Positions 1 through 11,500 of a stretch of 64,000 nucleotides of DNA are shown here, in pieces (the first letter of the stretch is position 1; every line of letters starts with the position of its first letter). The DNA lies in the NCBI GenBank assembly GCA_965248855.1, contig CBDFKQ010000010.1:274432-338431 (forward strand), in the 5' to 3' direction. This stretch comes from CBDFKQ01 sp965248855. GTDB taxonomy: Bacteria; Bacteroidota; Bacteroidia; Cytophagales; 172606-1. Position numbers and translations under genes: made by a program. Below the pieces are notes generated by a model, which searched no databases, was not told where the DNA came from, and saw nothing but the letters and a program-made list of their open reading frames with translations.

Positions 1-2952
1 GTCCGTGAAGACATTGTCGGGTGTCTGACTTGTGAATAAAGTATTTACAGGTATTGCTCTGTATAATGCGCTTGCAGGTATTGCAGTTTTGGTGAGGGAA
101 GGCCCTTCATAGCTTACACTCAGGCTCGCCCCGCCTCCCTGTTGAAAGAAGGTAACTGTTATCGCATGTTTACCCGCTTTCAATCCTATTGTTCCGCTTT
201 TCTCCCGGGTGCCATGGAGGCCGTCATTGTCTGCTACTAATGTGTTTCCAATATAGATCCTGCTGCCGTCATCGGAGGAGGTGTAAAAGGTGTATTGCCC
301 GTCTGCAGGAATGTTTACATAACCTGTAAAGCTGAAACCGTATTGAATGTCTTTATTCCTTGGGGTGAGATCGAAGTTGTTTACTGTTCCTTTTTTTACC
401 GGGGTAAAAACCGTGAAGTCCGGAAGGGTGTTCCAGTTGCCTTCATAATAAGAATAGTTTAAACCGGTTACCGGGTTGGCCGGATTTTCGGGATCGCGAA
501 GCAAGCCAACACAGGTAATAGGATCAGGTGTGTTCGATAACCGGGCGGTTCTAATGCCCTGATCATAGATGTTTTGAGAGCCTATATTTAAAAATGTTGT
601 TCCCCTGATAGCGGCGTCGCTTTCCATGGCTCTATTTATACCAATACCATATTGGCTATTCTTTACTGTATTACCATCGTACAAGGAAGCAAGAATACTT
701 GTTCCTCCTGTTATTCTATTGGCAGTTGTTGAATTAAACCCTGCGGCTGTAGGGGCTATCCATCCGGTGGCATTAGAACAGGCTGACCTATCGATGGTAT
801 TAGCTCTTAATTCTGTACCATAAATTGCCGGTGCCCACGCTGTGGCATTTTCATCATCGGTATATAAACTAACGGAGGTATAACTTTGCGTTGCCGATAC
901 ACCGGTTACATTATTGTCTCTTATCTGACAAAATTGAAGCGGCGCATAAAACGGCCATACGTCTGAATCAAAATAAGTTCCTTCGATTGCAATTCCTTCA
1001 GTATTACTCGCAGTGTTGTTACTAAAAATACAATCATATGTGCCGGTCCAAAATTCGTATGCTATCCCAACATTATCATAAACATTATTTCCTTCACAAA
1101 CTGCACCTGTATGAAGTGAGCATACTATTAGCTTACTCGTATTATCCGGCTGTATATCCCATGGTTTATTGACAGTGAAGTGTTGAGTGGCAGAAGTTAT
1201 GGTGTTTGTAACGCTTCTCATTTGGCCCATTCCTTTTCCACTAACTACTAAGATTTGCCAAGGCTGATCCCAACGTTGAGAACTTGTTTTAAAGTTGCTT
1301 ATATCTACACTGGTAGAAGTAGAAGAGATGGCCTGTCCTGCCAACTTATACATGGGTGAATCAAATGATATGCCTTCACCTTGATTCCCTGCATTAAAAC
1401 AACCGGTTACAGTATTGTTCGCTACATATGAGTTCCACATCAGAAACTGATATATGGGCTCCTGAAGAAAAAAACCATGTACTTCAGCCTTATCATTCAA
1501 TCCCGGAACTTTATGTACAGTCAAGTTATTATTATATAACAGAAGTTTATCAGAAGAGAGGCTAACTTGTGCGCTACAATAATCCCAAGAGTTATCGTGT
1601 ACTAAAAAATTTGATTTAACGGCGTGATCCCATGGGCCGGAACATAATTTAAATTTATTTTCAGCAACCAACACAGGACCTGCTCCGCCAAAATCAAATC
1701 CATGCCATTTCAATGATATATAAGGTAAATCCACCACACATTGATAAACAAACATTTTTGTAGCTGTAAGATAGGCTACATCTACCGGCCATGGATCGGC
1801 TCTACCGCCACCGATTTCCGCAATATATAACTCAGCCAAAGTATTTGAACTTGATTGAATAGTAGCCCTAAAATTATAAAAACCCTGCATTCCGGTTCTT
1901 TTAGCCGAACTTACATCATCTTTACTGCCATCACTCTCAATCATATAGTAACGGTAACCATTAATTGTATTTACCGGGCTGTATACTAATATGGTATTGA
2001 CATTGCTTTCCCCTTTTAAGATTACATTTTTTTTCATGCTGAGTCCGGCAACAATATTATAAGAACCATTTGGTATATAAACGACCCCGCCTCCGTTATT
2101 TGCCACATCATCGATAGCGTTTTGAATGGCTTGGGTATCATCTGTAGAACCATTACCGGTAGCATTATATGGGGCATTTCGAACATTTTTAATAAATGTC
2201 CAGTTAAAATCTTTTGCCCACGTAACACCCATTAATAAAGCTGTGGTATCTGAAGGGGCACTTTCAATTGTAATTACCGTATTGGTAATGGTAGCCGGAG
2301 ATTCAGAAGCATTGTTGAGCCTTACCCAATCTCCGCCAAATTCATCAGAATTAGTTTTAACTTCTATATTATAAGTACCATTTATCGCAGTAGAAGGTAT
2401 AATAAAATCTAAACAATATGGTGTGGTTTTAGTTGGGCTTATAACTAAGCCGCTTCCTCCACCGGAAGGGACTAACTGTATTTTCGTATTGGATAATCCG
2501 GCATATTGGGACGCATCCAAGTTTCTACCCATAAGTTTCATCTTTAAACCCGGATATGCACGTTCTTCTGAGAGCCATTTAGGGTCGGCCTTGTTGATAT
2601 ATAAAGCTTTGGTTGACCATCCATTCGCATTTTGGACATATACAGCATAAGACCCGGGAGATAAGCAAGGAGGGAATGCTACTCTGCAAAAACGTCCTGC
2701 AGGATCATTTTGAACCGCAGGTTGAAGAGCCGCTACTGAACCATCCTTCTTTACAAATTTCACATTTGTAGTTCCTGTTATATACTCTCCATAAAGGGAA
2801 GCTAGGCCATTAGGTTTGACCCCCTCCGATATCTTAAATACAACAGGGACCTGCGCGTAACTTTCGAATCCTGTTAAGAAATAAATACAGACAAATATGC
2901 ACCAAAAAAAAATAATCTTGATGTTAGGTTTAATTTGTATAATTCTATTCAT
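1..2952 (-). CDS. Secreted beta-helix protein, pectate-lyase-3-like, with PA14 domain (3' end outside window)
   Basis: An open frame of 984 codons runs leftward from an ATG at 2952 to the window edge without a stop, so the C-terminus is missing. Residues 1-32 form a signal peptide (hydrophobic IIFFWCIFVCIYFLTG, then SYAQ). Around residues 245-310 lies the N-terminal signature of the pectate-lyase-3 / GH28-like parallel beta-helix family (GNGSTDDTQAIQNAID, then GGGVVYIPNGSY). The following 500 residues are rich in Asn/Gly, as in beta-helix coils. Around residues 850-950 is a PA14 domain (FTGYVNIPADGQYTFYTSSD, then GSRIYIGN), usually a carbohydrate-binding module. It probably acts outside the cell on a polysaccharide. 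Proximity to GH31 and SusC/D genes fits this, but the substrate cannot be read from the sequence. Confidence 0.85.
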   Translation of the reverse strand, partial: MNRIIQIKPNIKIIFFWCIFVCIYFLTGFESYAQVPVVFKISEGVKPNGLASLYGEYITGTTNVKFVKKDGSVAALQPAVQNDPAGRFCRVAFPPCLSPGSYAVYVQNANGWSTKALYINKADPKWLSEERAYPGLKMKLMGRNLDASQYAGLSNTKIQLVPSGGGSGLVISPTKTTPYCLDFIIPSTAINGTYNIEVKTNSDEFGGDWVRLNNASESPATITNTVITIESAPSDTTALLMGVTWAKDFNWTFIKNVRNAPYNATGNGSTDDTQAIQNAIDDVANNGGGVVYIPNGSYNIVAGLSMKKNVILKGESNVNTILVYSPVNTINGYRYYMIESDGSKDDVSSAKRTGMQGFYNFRATIQSSSNTLAELYIAEIGGGRADPWPVDVAYLTATKMFVYQCVVDLPYISLKWHGFDFGGAGPVLVAENKFKLCSGPWDHAVKSNFLVHDNSWDYCSAQVSLSSDKLLLYNNNLTVHKVPGLNDKAEVHGFFLQEPIYQFLMWNSYVANNTVTGCFNAGNQGEGISFDSPMYKLAGQAISSTSTSVDISNFKTSSQRWDQPWQILVVSGKGMGQMRSVTNTITSATQHFTVNKPWDIQPDNTSKLIVCSLHTGAVCEGNNVYDNVGIAYEFWTGTYDCIFSNNTASNTEGIAIEGTYFDSDVWPFYAPLQFCQIRDNNVTGVSATQSYTSVSLYTDDENATAWAPAIYGTELRANTIDRSACSNATGWIAPTAAGFNSTTANRITGGTSILASLYDGNTVKNSQYGIGINRAMESDAAIRGTTFLNIGSQNIYDQGIRTARLSNTPDPITCVGLLRDPENPANPVTGLNYSYYEGNWNTLPDFTVFTPVKKGTVNNFDLTPRNKDIQYGFSFTGYVNIPADGQYTFYTSSDDGSRIYIGNTLVADNDGLHGTREKSGTIGLKAGKHAITVTFFQQGGGASLSVSYEGPSLTKTAIPASALYRAIPVNTLFTSQTPDNVFTD

Positions 2953-3500
2953 TAGATAATATAGTTTTTATGAGATTCGTATTAATTGTATTTTTTTAAC
3001 ATCAACGTATTAAGGAGAAAAAGGTTAAAGAAAATTTAAAATTAAAATTGTTACATTTTAAAATCCCTTAGAGACACGTTTTATTGAAATTTGTAAATAT
3101 CATACTTGCTAATATGCCTCCATATAAGAGTTCTTAAGTAACTCATTTGTATTTAATTAAGATTTATGAAGAATTAATATTAACCGGGCATAGGTAGAGA
3201 AATCCATTTTATGATAAAAAATGGCAACGAAAACCCCGGTAATAGAATCGCTAAATATTTATTTAATCTTTTCTTTATTTAATAATTATTAAAAAGCGGA
3301 ATTATAATTAATTTCATATTTAAACAGAACAATCTATATTATCAAACCATAATATTTGCATAATATCTGTTTTTAATAAGAAGCTTTATGAAGTTGAAAC
3401 TGAAATAGAATTGGAATTTTTTAATTTAAACGCTAAATCAAAAAACTAAAATAAAAAGCAAATGACTCTAATAAAGTCCTCTTTTTTATTTTATAAAATA

Positions 3501-3540
3501 TTAATATATCAATATTGATTTTTCAATAATGTTGATATTT
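3501..3540. repeat. AT-rich palindromic intergenic repeat, copy 1
   Basis: It contains ATATCAATATTGAT followed by TCAATAATGTTGATATT. It belongs to a dispersed family built on TATCAATATCGATA-like half sites (nine copies in the window). It lies in the gap of about 700 bp between the divergent beta-helix and GH31 genes. Apart from this element and a weak stem (GACT/AGTC near 3465-3477), that gap holds only AT-rich sequence. Confidence 0.5.
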
Positions 3541-3649
3541 ATTTTTTAAATAATGTATAATAACCTACAGAAAATGATTTTACCATATTTAATATATATT
3601 GCAGAAAAAACAGAAATATAATTCTTGCCTTATTTTAATTATTCGCCTT

Positions 3650-6238
3650 ATGAATACAGAAGATAATTTATTAGTAAATAATCAAGCAAACCCCGTAGCA
3701 GACCCTCGAGCAATTATTATTGAAGATAAGGTAAGATTTACAATTCTCACCGCCCGCCTTATTCGATTAGAATGGATTGAAACCGGAATTTTTCAAGATT
3801 ATTCTTCTTTTGTTTTTATTAATCGTTTGTTACCCGTTCCGCATTATAATATAGAGGATAGGGATGGCTGGTTGGAAATTCATACTGAACATTTATTTCT
3901 TAGATATAAAAAAGGATCGGGTTGTTTCACTCCTGCTAATCTTCAAATAAATTTTGAACTAAACGGAGTAAAAAAATTCTGGCATCCGGGCATGGAGGAT
4001 ACAGGTAATTTGCGTGGAACAACCAGAACTCTCGACAGGATAAAAGGTGCAATGAACCTCGAAGCAGGAGTGATTTCCAAAGATGGTTGGACATTAATAA
4101 ATGATTCGGAAAGGCCACTTTTTGATCATGAACAAGATTGGCATTGGGTAATACCCCGCCCGGATAATGATCATCAGGATTATTACTTTTTCGGGCATGG
4201 ACACGATTATAAAGCGGCTTTAAAAGACTTTACAAGTGTTGCCGGTAAAATTCCCATCCCACCAAAATATGCATTCGGTTATTGGTGGTCACGCTATTGG
4301 GCTTATACTGATGAAGATTTCAGAAATTTAATTGAAGAGTTTAATACTCATGATGTGCCTCTGGATGTATTGATCATCGATATGGATTGGCATTTAAATT
4401 TTAAAGAAGATTGGCTTAAAAATAAACTTGACCAGGCCGGAGAAAAGAAGGGATGGACAGGATTTACATGGAATAAAATATTTTTTCCCGATCCGGAGAA
4501 ATTTATTCGTTGGTTAAAAAGTAAAGGCCTGCATGTTTCAATGAACCTTCATCCTGCTTCAGGCGTGCAACCTCATGAAGAGCAATACCCGGCAATGGCG
4601 AAGGCCATGGGCAAAGACCCCAATAAGGGAGAATACATTCCTTTTGATATTGTTGATAGAAAATTCACTGAAAATTATTTTAAAATATTATTACACCCCT
4701 TTGAAGATTGGGGAGTGGATTTTTGGTGGTTGGATTGGCAACAATGGGGAACAACAAAATTAAAAGGAGTAACACCTACATTCTGGTTAAACTATGTTCA
4801 TTATAGCGACATGGAACGAAGAAGAAAAAATCGTCCAATCGTTTTTCACCGTTGGGGTGGTTTAGGTAATCATCGATATCCGGTTGGGTTTTCCGGCGAT
4901 ACTTATATTGATTGGAAATCGCTTTCGTTTCAACCATATTTCACATCAACGGCTTCAAATGTAGCATTTGGTTATTGGAGCCATGATATTGGCGGGCATT
5001 ATAAAGGGATTTCAACTCCTGAACTTTATGCAAGATGGATTCAGTTCGGAATTTTTAGTCCAATTTTTCGAACGCATGCTTCTAATAACCCTCGCATTGA
5101 ACGAAGGATTTGGGGATATCCTACAGAATATTTTTATGTAATGCGTGATGCGATTCAATTGCGCTATGCATTGGTGCCCTACATTTATACCATGGCTCGG
5201 GAAGCTTATGACACAGGGGTATCCATTTGCAGACCAATGTATTATGATTATCCTGAAGCTGATGAAGCCTATATAAGAAGAGATCAATATATGTTTGGGA
5301 ATGATTTAATTGTTTCACCCATTACAAAACACATTGAAGAAGATAATTTAACAGTACCTCAAACCACGTGGATACCGGAAGGTGAATGGATTGAATGGTA
5401 TTCCGGCTCTGTAATTACCGGGCCTGGAATGGTTACAAGAGAGTATACATTAGAAGAAATTCCACTTTTCGTTAAGCAAGGTGCTATAATACCTATGCAA
5501 AATAAAGTTAAGCGCCTTGCAGACGCTGTTGCCGATCATTTAATTTTAAATATTTACCCCGGAGAATCCGGGAATGTAAAAGTCTATGAAGATGAAAATT
5601 CTACCAATAATTACATCCAAAATTCTTTTTCATTCCTGCCAATTGATTTTAAAAGAGATGAACAAGGTAATTACACTATTCGCATTCATCCTATTGAAGG
5701 TAGTTATGAAAACATGCCACAAGAAAAATTTTATGAAATGCGATTGATCAACACTTTTCTTCCGCATGAGGTATTTCTAAATGGCGAATTGATTGAATAT
5801 AAATCTAAAACATACTTAGAAAATAATAATGAAAACTTTTATTATTTCGATGGGAATGAAATAGCAACTGTAATAAAACTATGTAAACATAACGTAAACA
5901 ATGCAATTGAAATAGTTGTTCATTTTGAAAGCCACCTTTCTCTAAGATTGTTAGATGGAGCCAAAGGGAAATTGAATTGGGTTAAAAAGGTGCGGAAAGA
6001 AATGAATTCAAAATATAACGAATATCAGGAATGGGTACCGGATATTTTAACAGAGGTTTGTCAAATTTCTTCTCGCATAAGCAATAGACCTGATATGGCA
6101 TCAAAAGAGTTTGAAAACCTATCGTTCAAAATGCAAATGATAATGGATAAAGTAGAAGAAATGGCTGATGATAATCCAATTTTTGAAATTTCTCTCAACC
6201 TTTTAAAAAAATTGGAAGCTCAATTTTTAAAGAAGTAA
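3650..6238 (+). CDS. Glycoside hydrolase family 31 (alpha-glucosidase/alpha-xylosidase-like)
   Basis: This is a retaining alpha-glycosidase of family GH31. A TTG 17 codons upstream is in frame, but the ATG at 3650 is preferred (862 aa). The N-terminal part is a beta-sandwich. The (beta/alpha)8 barrel starts near FGYWWSRYWAYTDEDF and carries LIIDMDWH. The expected nucleophile is Asp362 in WWLDWQQW and the expected acid/base is Asp417 in FSGDTYIDW. The barrel is followed by YWSHDIGGHYKG and a C-terminal beta domain. No signal peptide is visible from the ATG, so it looks cytoplasmic or periplasmic by an unknown route. The last 100 or so residues are a helical, charged extension beyond the usual GH31 core. 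It is not in a tight operon with the sigma factor (233 bp gap). Substrate specificity is not determinable. Confidence 0.9.
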   Translation: MNTEDNLLVNNQANPVADPRAIIIEDKVRFTILTARLIRLEWIETGIFQDYSSFVFINRLLPVPHYNIEDRDGWLEIHTEHLFLRYKKGSGCFTPANLQINFELNGVKKFWHPGMEDTGNLRGTTRTLDRIKGAMNLEAGVISKDGWTLINDSERPLFDHEQDWHWVIPRPDNDHQDYYFFGHGHDYKAALKDFTSVAGKIPIPPKYAFGYWWSRYWAYTDEDFRNLIEEFNTHDVPLDVLIIDMDWHLNFKEDWLKNKLDQAGEKKGWTGFTWNKIFFPDPEKFIRWLKSKGLHVSMNLHPASGVQPHEEQYPAMAKAMGKDPNKGEYIPFDIVDRKFTENYFKILLHPFEDWGVDFWWLDWQQWGTTKLKGVTPTFWLNYVHYSDMERRRKNRPIVFHRWGGLGNHRYPVGFSGDTYIDWKSLSFQPYFTSTASNVAFGYWSHDIGGHYKGISTPELYARWIQFGIFSPIFRTHASNNPRIERRIWGYPTEYFYVMRDAIQLRYALVPYIYTMAREAYDTGVSICRPMYYDYPEADEAYIRRDQYMFGNDLIVSPITKHIEEDNLTVPQTTWIPEGEWIEWYSGSVITGPGMVTREYTLEEIPLFVKQGAIIPMQNKVKRLADAVADHLILNIYPGESGNVKVYEDENSTNNYIQNSFSFLPIDFKRDEQGNYTIRIHPIEGSYENMPQEKFYEMRLINTFLPHEVFLNGELIEYKSKTYLENNNENFYYFDGNEIATVIKLCKHNVNNAIEIVVHFESHLSLRLLDGAKGKLNWVKKVRKEMNSKYNEYQEWVPDILTEVCQISSRISNRPDMASKEFENLSFKMQMIMDKVEEMADDNPIFEISLNLLKKLEAQFLKK

Positions 6239-6420
6239 ATTATTCTACCGGTAAAATGAATTTTGTAATTAAAAGCAGCGATCCATAAAATCAAAAGGGT
6301 TTATTATGCACTAAAAAATAAAAAAAAGAGAATTATAATAATAAAGGTTTATAAATCGGATAAGTTTGCGGATAAAGGCATTATTTGAAATAATGCCACA
6401 TTAAAAATATAATACTTATA

Positions 6421-6453
6421 TTGTTCTATTAAAAATAAATATTTTTATATTTG
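6421..6453 (+). promoter_or_regulatory. Bacteroidota-type promoter for the ECF sigma gene
   Basis: TTG at 6421-6423 and TATATTTG at 6446-6453 match the -33 TTG / -7 TAnnTTTG pattern, with 22 bp between them. The box lies 17 bp before the start codon at 6471. Confidence 0.5.
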
Positions 6454-6470
6454 TCACATAATTAATTTTT

Positions 6471-7055
6471 ATGAGGCCTTTAATAGAAATTAGTGATGAA
6501 ATTTTAATGGATCGTTTAAAAAATAACGATGAAATGGCTTTTGAAGAAATATATAACCGGTATTGGTTAAAAGCTTTTCGAATTGCCAAACAAAAACTTA
6601 ATTCAAAAGAATTGGCGGAAGAGTTAATTCAGGATTTGTTTTCCAATTTTTGGTTAAAACGTAATTCTATTCAAATAAACCTTAATTTAGAAGCTTATTT
6701 AATGGTTTCTATTCGTAATTTAGTGATTTCTCATGTTCGCAGTTATTTAATTAAAGAAAAGCGGACAAGTCAAATCGAATCGCATTTTTTAGCAGAAAAT
6801 AATATTGAAAATCTGATTAATGAAGCAGAGCTAAATAATGCTTTTAATTTAGCCGTTGAAAAGCTTCCTGAAAAATCGAGAGAAGTTTTCTCTTTAAGCA
6901 GGTTTGAACACAAAAGCACATTAGAAATAGCTGATAATTTAAATATTTCACACAAAACTGTTGAATACCACATTTCCAAATCCTTAAAATTCCTAAGGAT
7001 TCACCTTAAAGATTTTGTTCTGGCTTTAGCCTTGGCTTTCAGGTTCTATATTTAG
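6471..7055 (+). CDS. RNA polymerase ECF sigma factor (FecI-like)
   Basis: This is a 194-residue sigma-70 family factor of the extracytoplasmic-function class that partners FecR anti-sigma factors in Bacteroidota. Region 2 spans about residues 10-85 (DEMAFEEIYNRYWLKAFRIA, ELIQDLFSNFWLKR). Region 4 spans about residues 125-185 and has the helix-turn-helix KSTLEIADNLNISHKTVEYH. It is followed by a fecR-like gene and a susC gene with an STN domain, the standard layout of a surface-signalled uptake regulon. Its expected target is the downstream susC/susD promoter, which is inferred from this arrangement. Confidence 0.95.
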   Translation: MRPLIEISDEILMDRLKNNDEMAFEEIYNRYWLKAFRIAKQKLNSKELAEELIQDLFSNFWLKRNSIQINLNLEAYLMVSIRNLVISHVRSYLIKEKRTSQIESHFLAENNIENLINEAELNNAFNLAVEKLPEKSREVFSLSRFEHKSTLEIADNLNISHKTVEYHISKSLKFLRIHLKDFVLALALAFRFYI

Positions 7056-7291
7056 AGCATAATTTCAATTGTAATAATAATCTTTCTTAACATTTTTCAA
7101 TAAATAGTAGTTGATTACCTAATCAGCACCGTTTATGTTTTTATCTTCAAATAATAATTTACATTAAATATATAAACTGAAAAAAAATTTACAAATCCAC
7201 TAGGGTATGTAATTGTTTTTAGCGTCTCACACATTAGAAGTATAATTAATTTTTTATTTCAACCAAATATTGCCATTTGAACCTTACAAAA

Positions 7292-8338
7292 ATGGAACAA
7301 AAAAAGCTAACTGAGCTATTAGAAAAATATTATGCCGATAAATGTTCGGAGGATGAAAAGGCTGAAGTACACGAATGGTACAACAGGTTAGGTCAGGAGC
7401 AGAAAAAACAGATGTCCTCTTCCTCTTTAGATGAGAATTTAACAAAAATAAAAATTTGGGGCTTGGTGAAAGAAAAAGTGTTTGAAAGAGAAAGATTAAA
7501 TACCAAAAAATTCAATCTCGCCAATAATTGGAAATGGGTTGCAGCAGCTTCAATTGTTTTGTTTATTTCAATAAGCTTTTGGTTAAATAAACAAAACATT
7601 ATTACAAGCCTGACCGAAAATAATAATGCCCAAAGGATTTCTATAATTTCTCAAAATCATAATTCAATTCAAAAATATAATGATAGTCATCAGGTTTCGA
7701 CTATAAAACTGGAAGATGGAAGTATAATTTATCTTAAACCGGGCAGTAAGCTGGTATACCCCGGCCACTTTGAAAATGGGTTAAGGGAAATTATATTAAA
7801 AGGTGAGGCATTTTTTGAGGTAGCTAAAGATGCAAGAAGACCTTTTTTGGTTTACACGGGTAAATTAACCACTAAAGTGCTGGGTACCGGTTTTAATATT
7901 AAAGCCTATGAAAATGAAAAGAATATTGAAGTAGCAGTTAAAACAGGCAGGGTATCGGTGTTTTGTGAGGATAAAATCTATAATAAGGTGATGTATAAAA
8001 ATAATATTGTATTAACCCCTAATCAAAAAGCACTATACAATAAAAATGATAATTTATTGGTAAAAAGCATAGTTGAAAATCCTGTTTTAATTGCTAAAAC
8101 AAAAACCAGTGATTTCAATTTTGAAAACGCCAAAATTTATGACGTTTTTGAAAGAATGGAGGCAATATATGGGATCGAAATCGTAGTGGAAAACCCCGGT
8201 ATATACAATTGTAGTTTAACTGCCGTTTTTGACGAACAAACAATGTTAACCAGGCTGGAGATGATATGTAAATCAATAGGTGCAAATTATCATTTGGAAG
8301 ACGACCATATTGTAATAAGTGGAGGCGGATGCGATTAA
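7292..8338 (+). CDS. FecR-family anti-sigma factor with DUF4974
   Basis: This is a single-pass inner-membrane anti-sigma regulator. I chose the ATG at 7292 (348 aa) over an in-frame TTG at 7277. The cytoplasmic N-terminus (EQKKLTELLEKYYADKCSED) would bind the sigma factor. One membrane helix lies near residues 78-98 (WKWVAAASIVLFISISFWL). The periplasmic FecR domain includes LEDGSIIYLKPGSKLVYP and ILKGEAFFEVAKD. The C-terminal DUF4974 domain (about 262-345) is the STN-like fold that receives the signal from the TonB receptor (FNFENAKIYDVFERMEAIYG). It lies between the sigma and susC genes. Confidence 0.95.
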   Translation: MEQKKLTELLEKYYADKCSEDEKAEVHEWYNRLGQEQKKQMSSSSLDENLTKIKIWGLVKEKVFERERLNTKKFNLANNWKWVAAASIVLFISISFWLNKQNIITSLTENNNAQRISIISQNHNSIQKYNDSHQVSTIKLEDGSIIYLKPGSKLVYPGHFENGLREIILKGEAFFEVAKDARRPFLVYTGKLTTKVLGTGFNIKAYENEKNIEVAVKTGRVSVFCEDKIYNKVMYKNNIVLTPNQKALYNKNDNLLVKSIVENPVLIAKTKTSDFNFENAKIYDVFERMEAIYGIEIVVENPGIYNCSLTAVFDEQTMLTRLEMICKSIGANYHLEDDHIVISGGGCD

Positions 8339-8420
8339 CAAATAAATCTATAAAGAAAAAATTAAATAATTGTTCACTTAAATAGGAAAATATGTAGAAA
8401 TAAAGACTTAATTAAAGAAG

Positions 8421-8449
8421 GATTGGCAATGTTCGTACCATTGCCAATC
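8421..8449 (+). promoter_or_regulatory. Strong hairpin between fecR and susC
   Basis: An 11-bp perfect stem, GATTGGCAATG / CATTGCCAATC, encloses a 7-nt loop (8432-8438). No T-run follows, so it is not a classical terminator. It lies 92 bp before the susC start and could mark a processing or attenuation point that separates regulator and receptor expression. Confidence 0.6.
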
Positions 8450-8540
8450 CAATATCGAACCTCTTTTGCTATACTACCTAATAAAGGAAGGAGGAACATT
8501 TTTGCCCTAAAATTTATTCAAACAAAAACACATCAAAAAT

Positions 8541-11500
8541 ATGAAAAAATATTTAGAGATTAAACAATTTCTATTATTACTTATGAGAATAACATTTCCA
8601 CAAATCGCAGTTATATTACTGTTTACCGGAATTTCTTACGCTCATGAAACAAATGCACAGGACATATTGGATAAAAAGGTGTCGCTATCCATTGAGCAAC
8701 AATCAATAAAAACAGTTTTAAATAAAATTGAAGGCCTTATAGAGGTACAATTTGTGTACAGTCCAAAAGTTATTAAATCCGATCAAAAAATAACGCTTAA
8801 TGTTTATGAAAGAAAGTTATCAATGGTACTACATGAGCTTTTTGAAAACCAGGATATATCTTTTGAAATTATCGGAGGTCAAATCGTTTTAAAGAAAAAA
8901 AATAAAAATTCTTCATTATTGGAAACACCCGACCAACAAATAACCGGAACTGTAATCGGCAAGCGCGACAGGCAACCCATACCGGGTGTTAATATATTAG
9001 TGCAAGGCACCAATATTGGTGGGATTACTGATGGCAATGGTAAATTTACAATTACCGCCCCCGATAACGCAACTTTAGTTTTTAGCTTTATAGGTTATAC
9101 CCCTCAAATAATAAAACTAACCGGGCAATCAGAAATTAATGTTGAATTAGAGGAAGATGTAAAATCGTTAGACGAAGTAGTAGTTACCGCATTGGGTATT
9201 AAAAAGGAATCAAGGGCTTTGGGTTACGCTACTACAATAGTTCCTACCGAACAGCTTACAACCATTAGAACCCCTAATGTTGGCAATAGCTTAGAAGGAA
9301 AAGTAGCCGGATTAAATATTACACCTCCTACCGGTGGGCCCGGCAGCTCAAGTAAAATAAGGATAAGAGGGCAAGCATCAATTAATGGTGATAATTCCCC
9401 GATGATAGTTATTAACGGTGTAAGGGTAAATAATGATATAAATTCCAATACGGGAGGGAATGGTCGCGACAACCAGGGCACTGACCAAGGGGATGGCCTT
9501 AATAGCATAAACCCTGATGATATAGAATCTGTTACAGTTTTAAAAGGTTTATCAGCTTCGGCACTTTATGGCTCTGATGCAAAAAATGGCGTAATCATGA
9601 TTACTACAAAATCAGGATCAAAAAATCAAGGCTTAGGCGTAACCCTGAGCAGCAATATAGTTCAGGATAAGGCCTTGGATTATACTGATTATCAATACGA
9701 TTATGGCCAGGGTGAATATGGGGCGGTACCTACTGCTGCAAATTCAAACACGACAGGCCAATGGAGCTTTGGTGGTAAAATAGATGGCTCGATGGTGCCT
9801 TTATTTGATGGTACAATGCGCCCGTATACTGCCGAAAAACATAGGATTAAAAAGTTTTTCCGTCCTGCAATCACTACTAATACCACTTTAGGTCTTAGTG
9901 GTGGCAATGATAAAGGAAGTTTTAATCTTTCCTTAGGTAATATGGCTGCACAGTCTATTGTGCCCAATTCAGATTTTACCAGAAACACAGCTAACCTTGG
10001 TATTAATTATAATTTAAGCAAAGACTTAAATGTATCGGCAAATATCATTTATTCAAATGAATATAATAGAAACCCTCCTGTAATATGGGGTCAAAACTTT
10101 GGTAGTATTCCAAATTCATTATACTTAATGTCAAATACCATACCATTGGATGTACTTGAAAACTCAAGAAAAGACGCCAATGGAAACGAGATAAAATTTT
10201 CACGTTTTGCACCAAGGAGTAATCCTTATTGGAGTGCATTAGAGCGGTTTGAACATCAAAAACGTGATAGGCTTATCGCTAATGTAGCTGTGAAATATAA
10301 TATCCTTACTTGGTTATATATACAAGGCCGTATAAGTCAGGATTATGGTATAAGGAATGCAGAGTTGAATCAACCGAACGGTAGTCAGGGCCTCAACCCC
10401 GTAACTCCTCCCAATTATACCGGCAGTTATTATCAGGGGGTTATACAAAGCAGGTTTTTGAATATGGATGCCTTAGCTGTAGCAGAAAAGAAATTTGGGG
10501 ATTTTGGGGTTAACCTAACTTTAGGAACTAGCCGGTACCGCACAAGGTATCAATCAAATGACATGAATGTAACCGGGTTTCAAATTAGAAACCTTTATAC
10601 AATTCCTAATGGCCTTAACAAAGATCCCGGCTATTATTTTGATAGAACTATAAGGAACTCTTTGTATGGGGCTGCCGAAATTTCTTATAAGAACTTTATT
10701 TTTCTTAACGGAACAGGTAGAAACGAATGGTATTCAACTGTTAACCCTAATCAAAACAGTTACTTCTTTCCATCAATCAGTGCAAGTTTAGTTATAACAC
10801 AGATTTGGAAAAACGCACCTAAGTGGCTCGATTATTTGAAAATAAGAGCCGCCAACGCAAATTCAGCCGGTGCTCCGGGTCCTTATAACCTGTATCAAAA
10901 TTATAATCTTGCAAACAATCTTTATGGAGGCATTTACCCCAATGGTTTTATTAATGGATCACAAATAAATAATTCTTTATTAAAAGCATATAACGTAAAT
11001 GAAAAGGAGATAGGTTTTGAATTAAAAACGTTTAATAATCGATTAAATTTGGATGTCGCATTTTATAAAAAGGTTACTAACAACCAACCGCTATCACAAC
11101 AAATCTCTGATGCGAGTGGATTTTTATCTAAAATCATAAATGTAGCGGAAAGTGAAAATAAGGGAGTTGAGATACTTTTATCAGGCACACCTATTAAGGC
11201 AAACAATTTTAACTGGGAGTCAAGTTTTAATGTATCTTATAATATATCAAGATTGAACTCACTAATAGGTAACGGTACTTCTATAGTAGTAGGTTCAGGC
11301 CCTTTTACAGGCCAAATCGCTGAAATTGTTGGTAAAGAACTTGGCCAAATACAGGCTTATGGTTACAGGCGCTCACCCGATGGGCAGATTGTGAACGATG
11401 GAGGTGGGCAACCGTATGCGAGTAATGGTTATCTTACATACGGCAGTGCATTGCCAAAATGGGTAGGTGGCTTTACAAATACTTTGAGTTACAAAGATTT

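Noticed and set aside
626..2650. Several short plus- and minus-strand ORFs at the left end
   Set aside because: All lie inside one continuous minus-strand frame from 2952 that encodes a signal peptide, beta-helix and PA14 domain.
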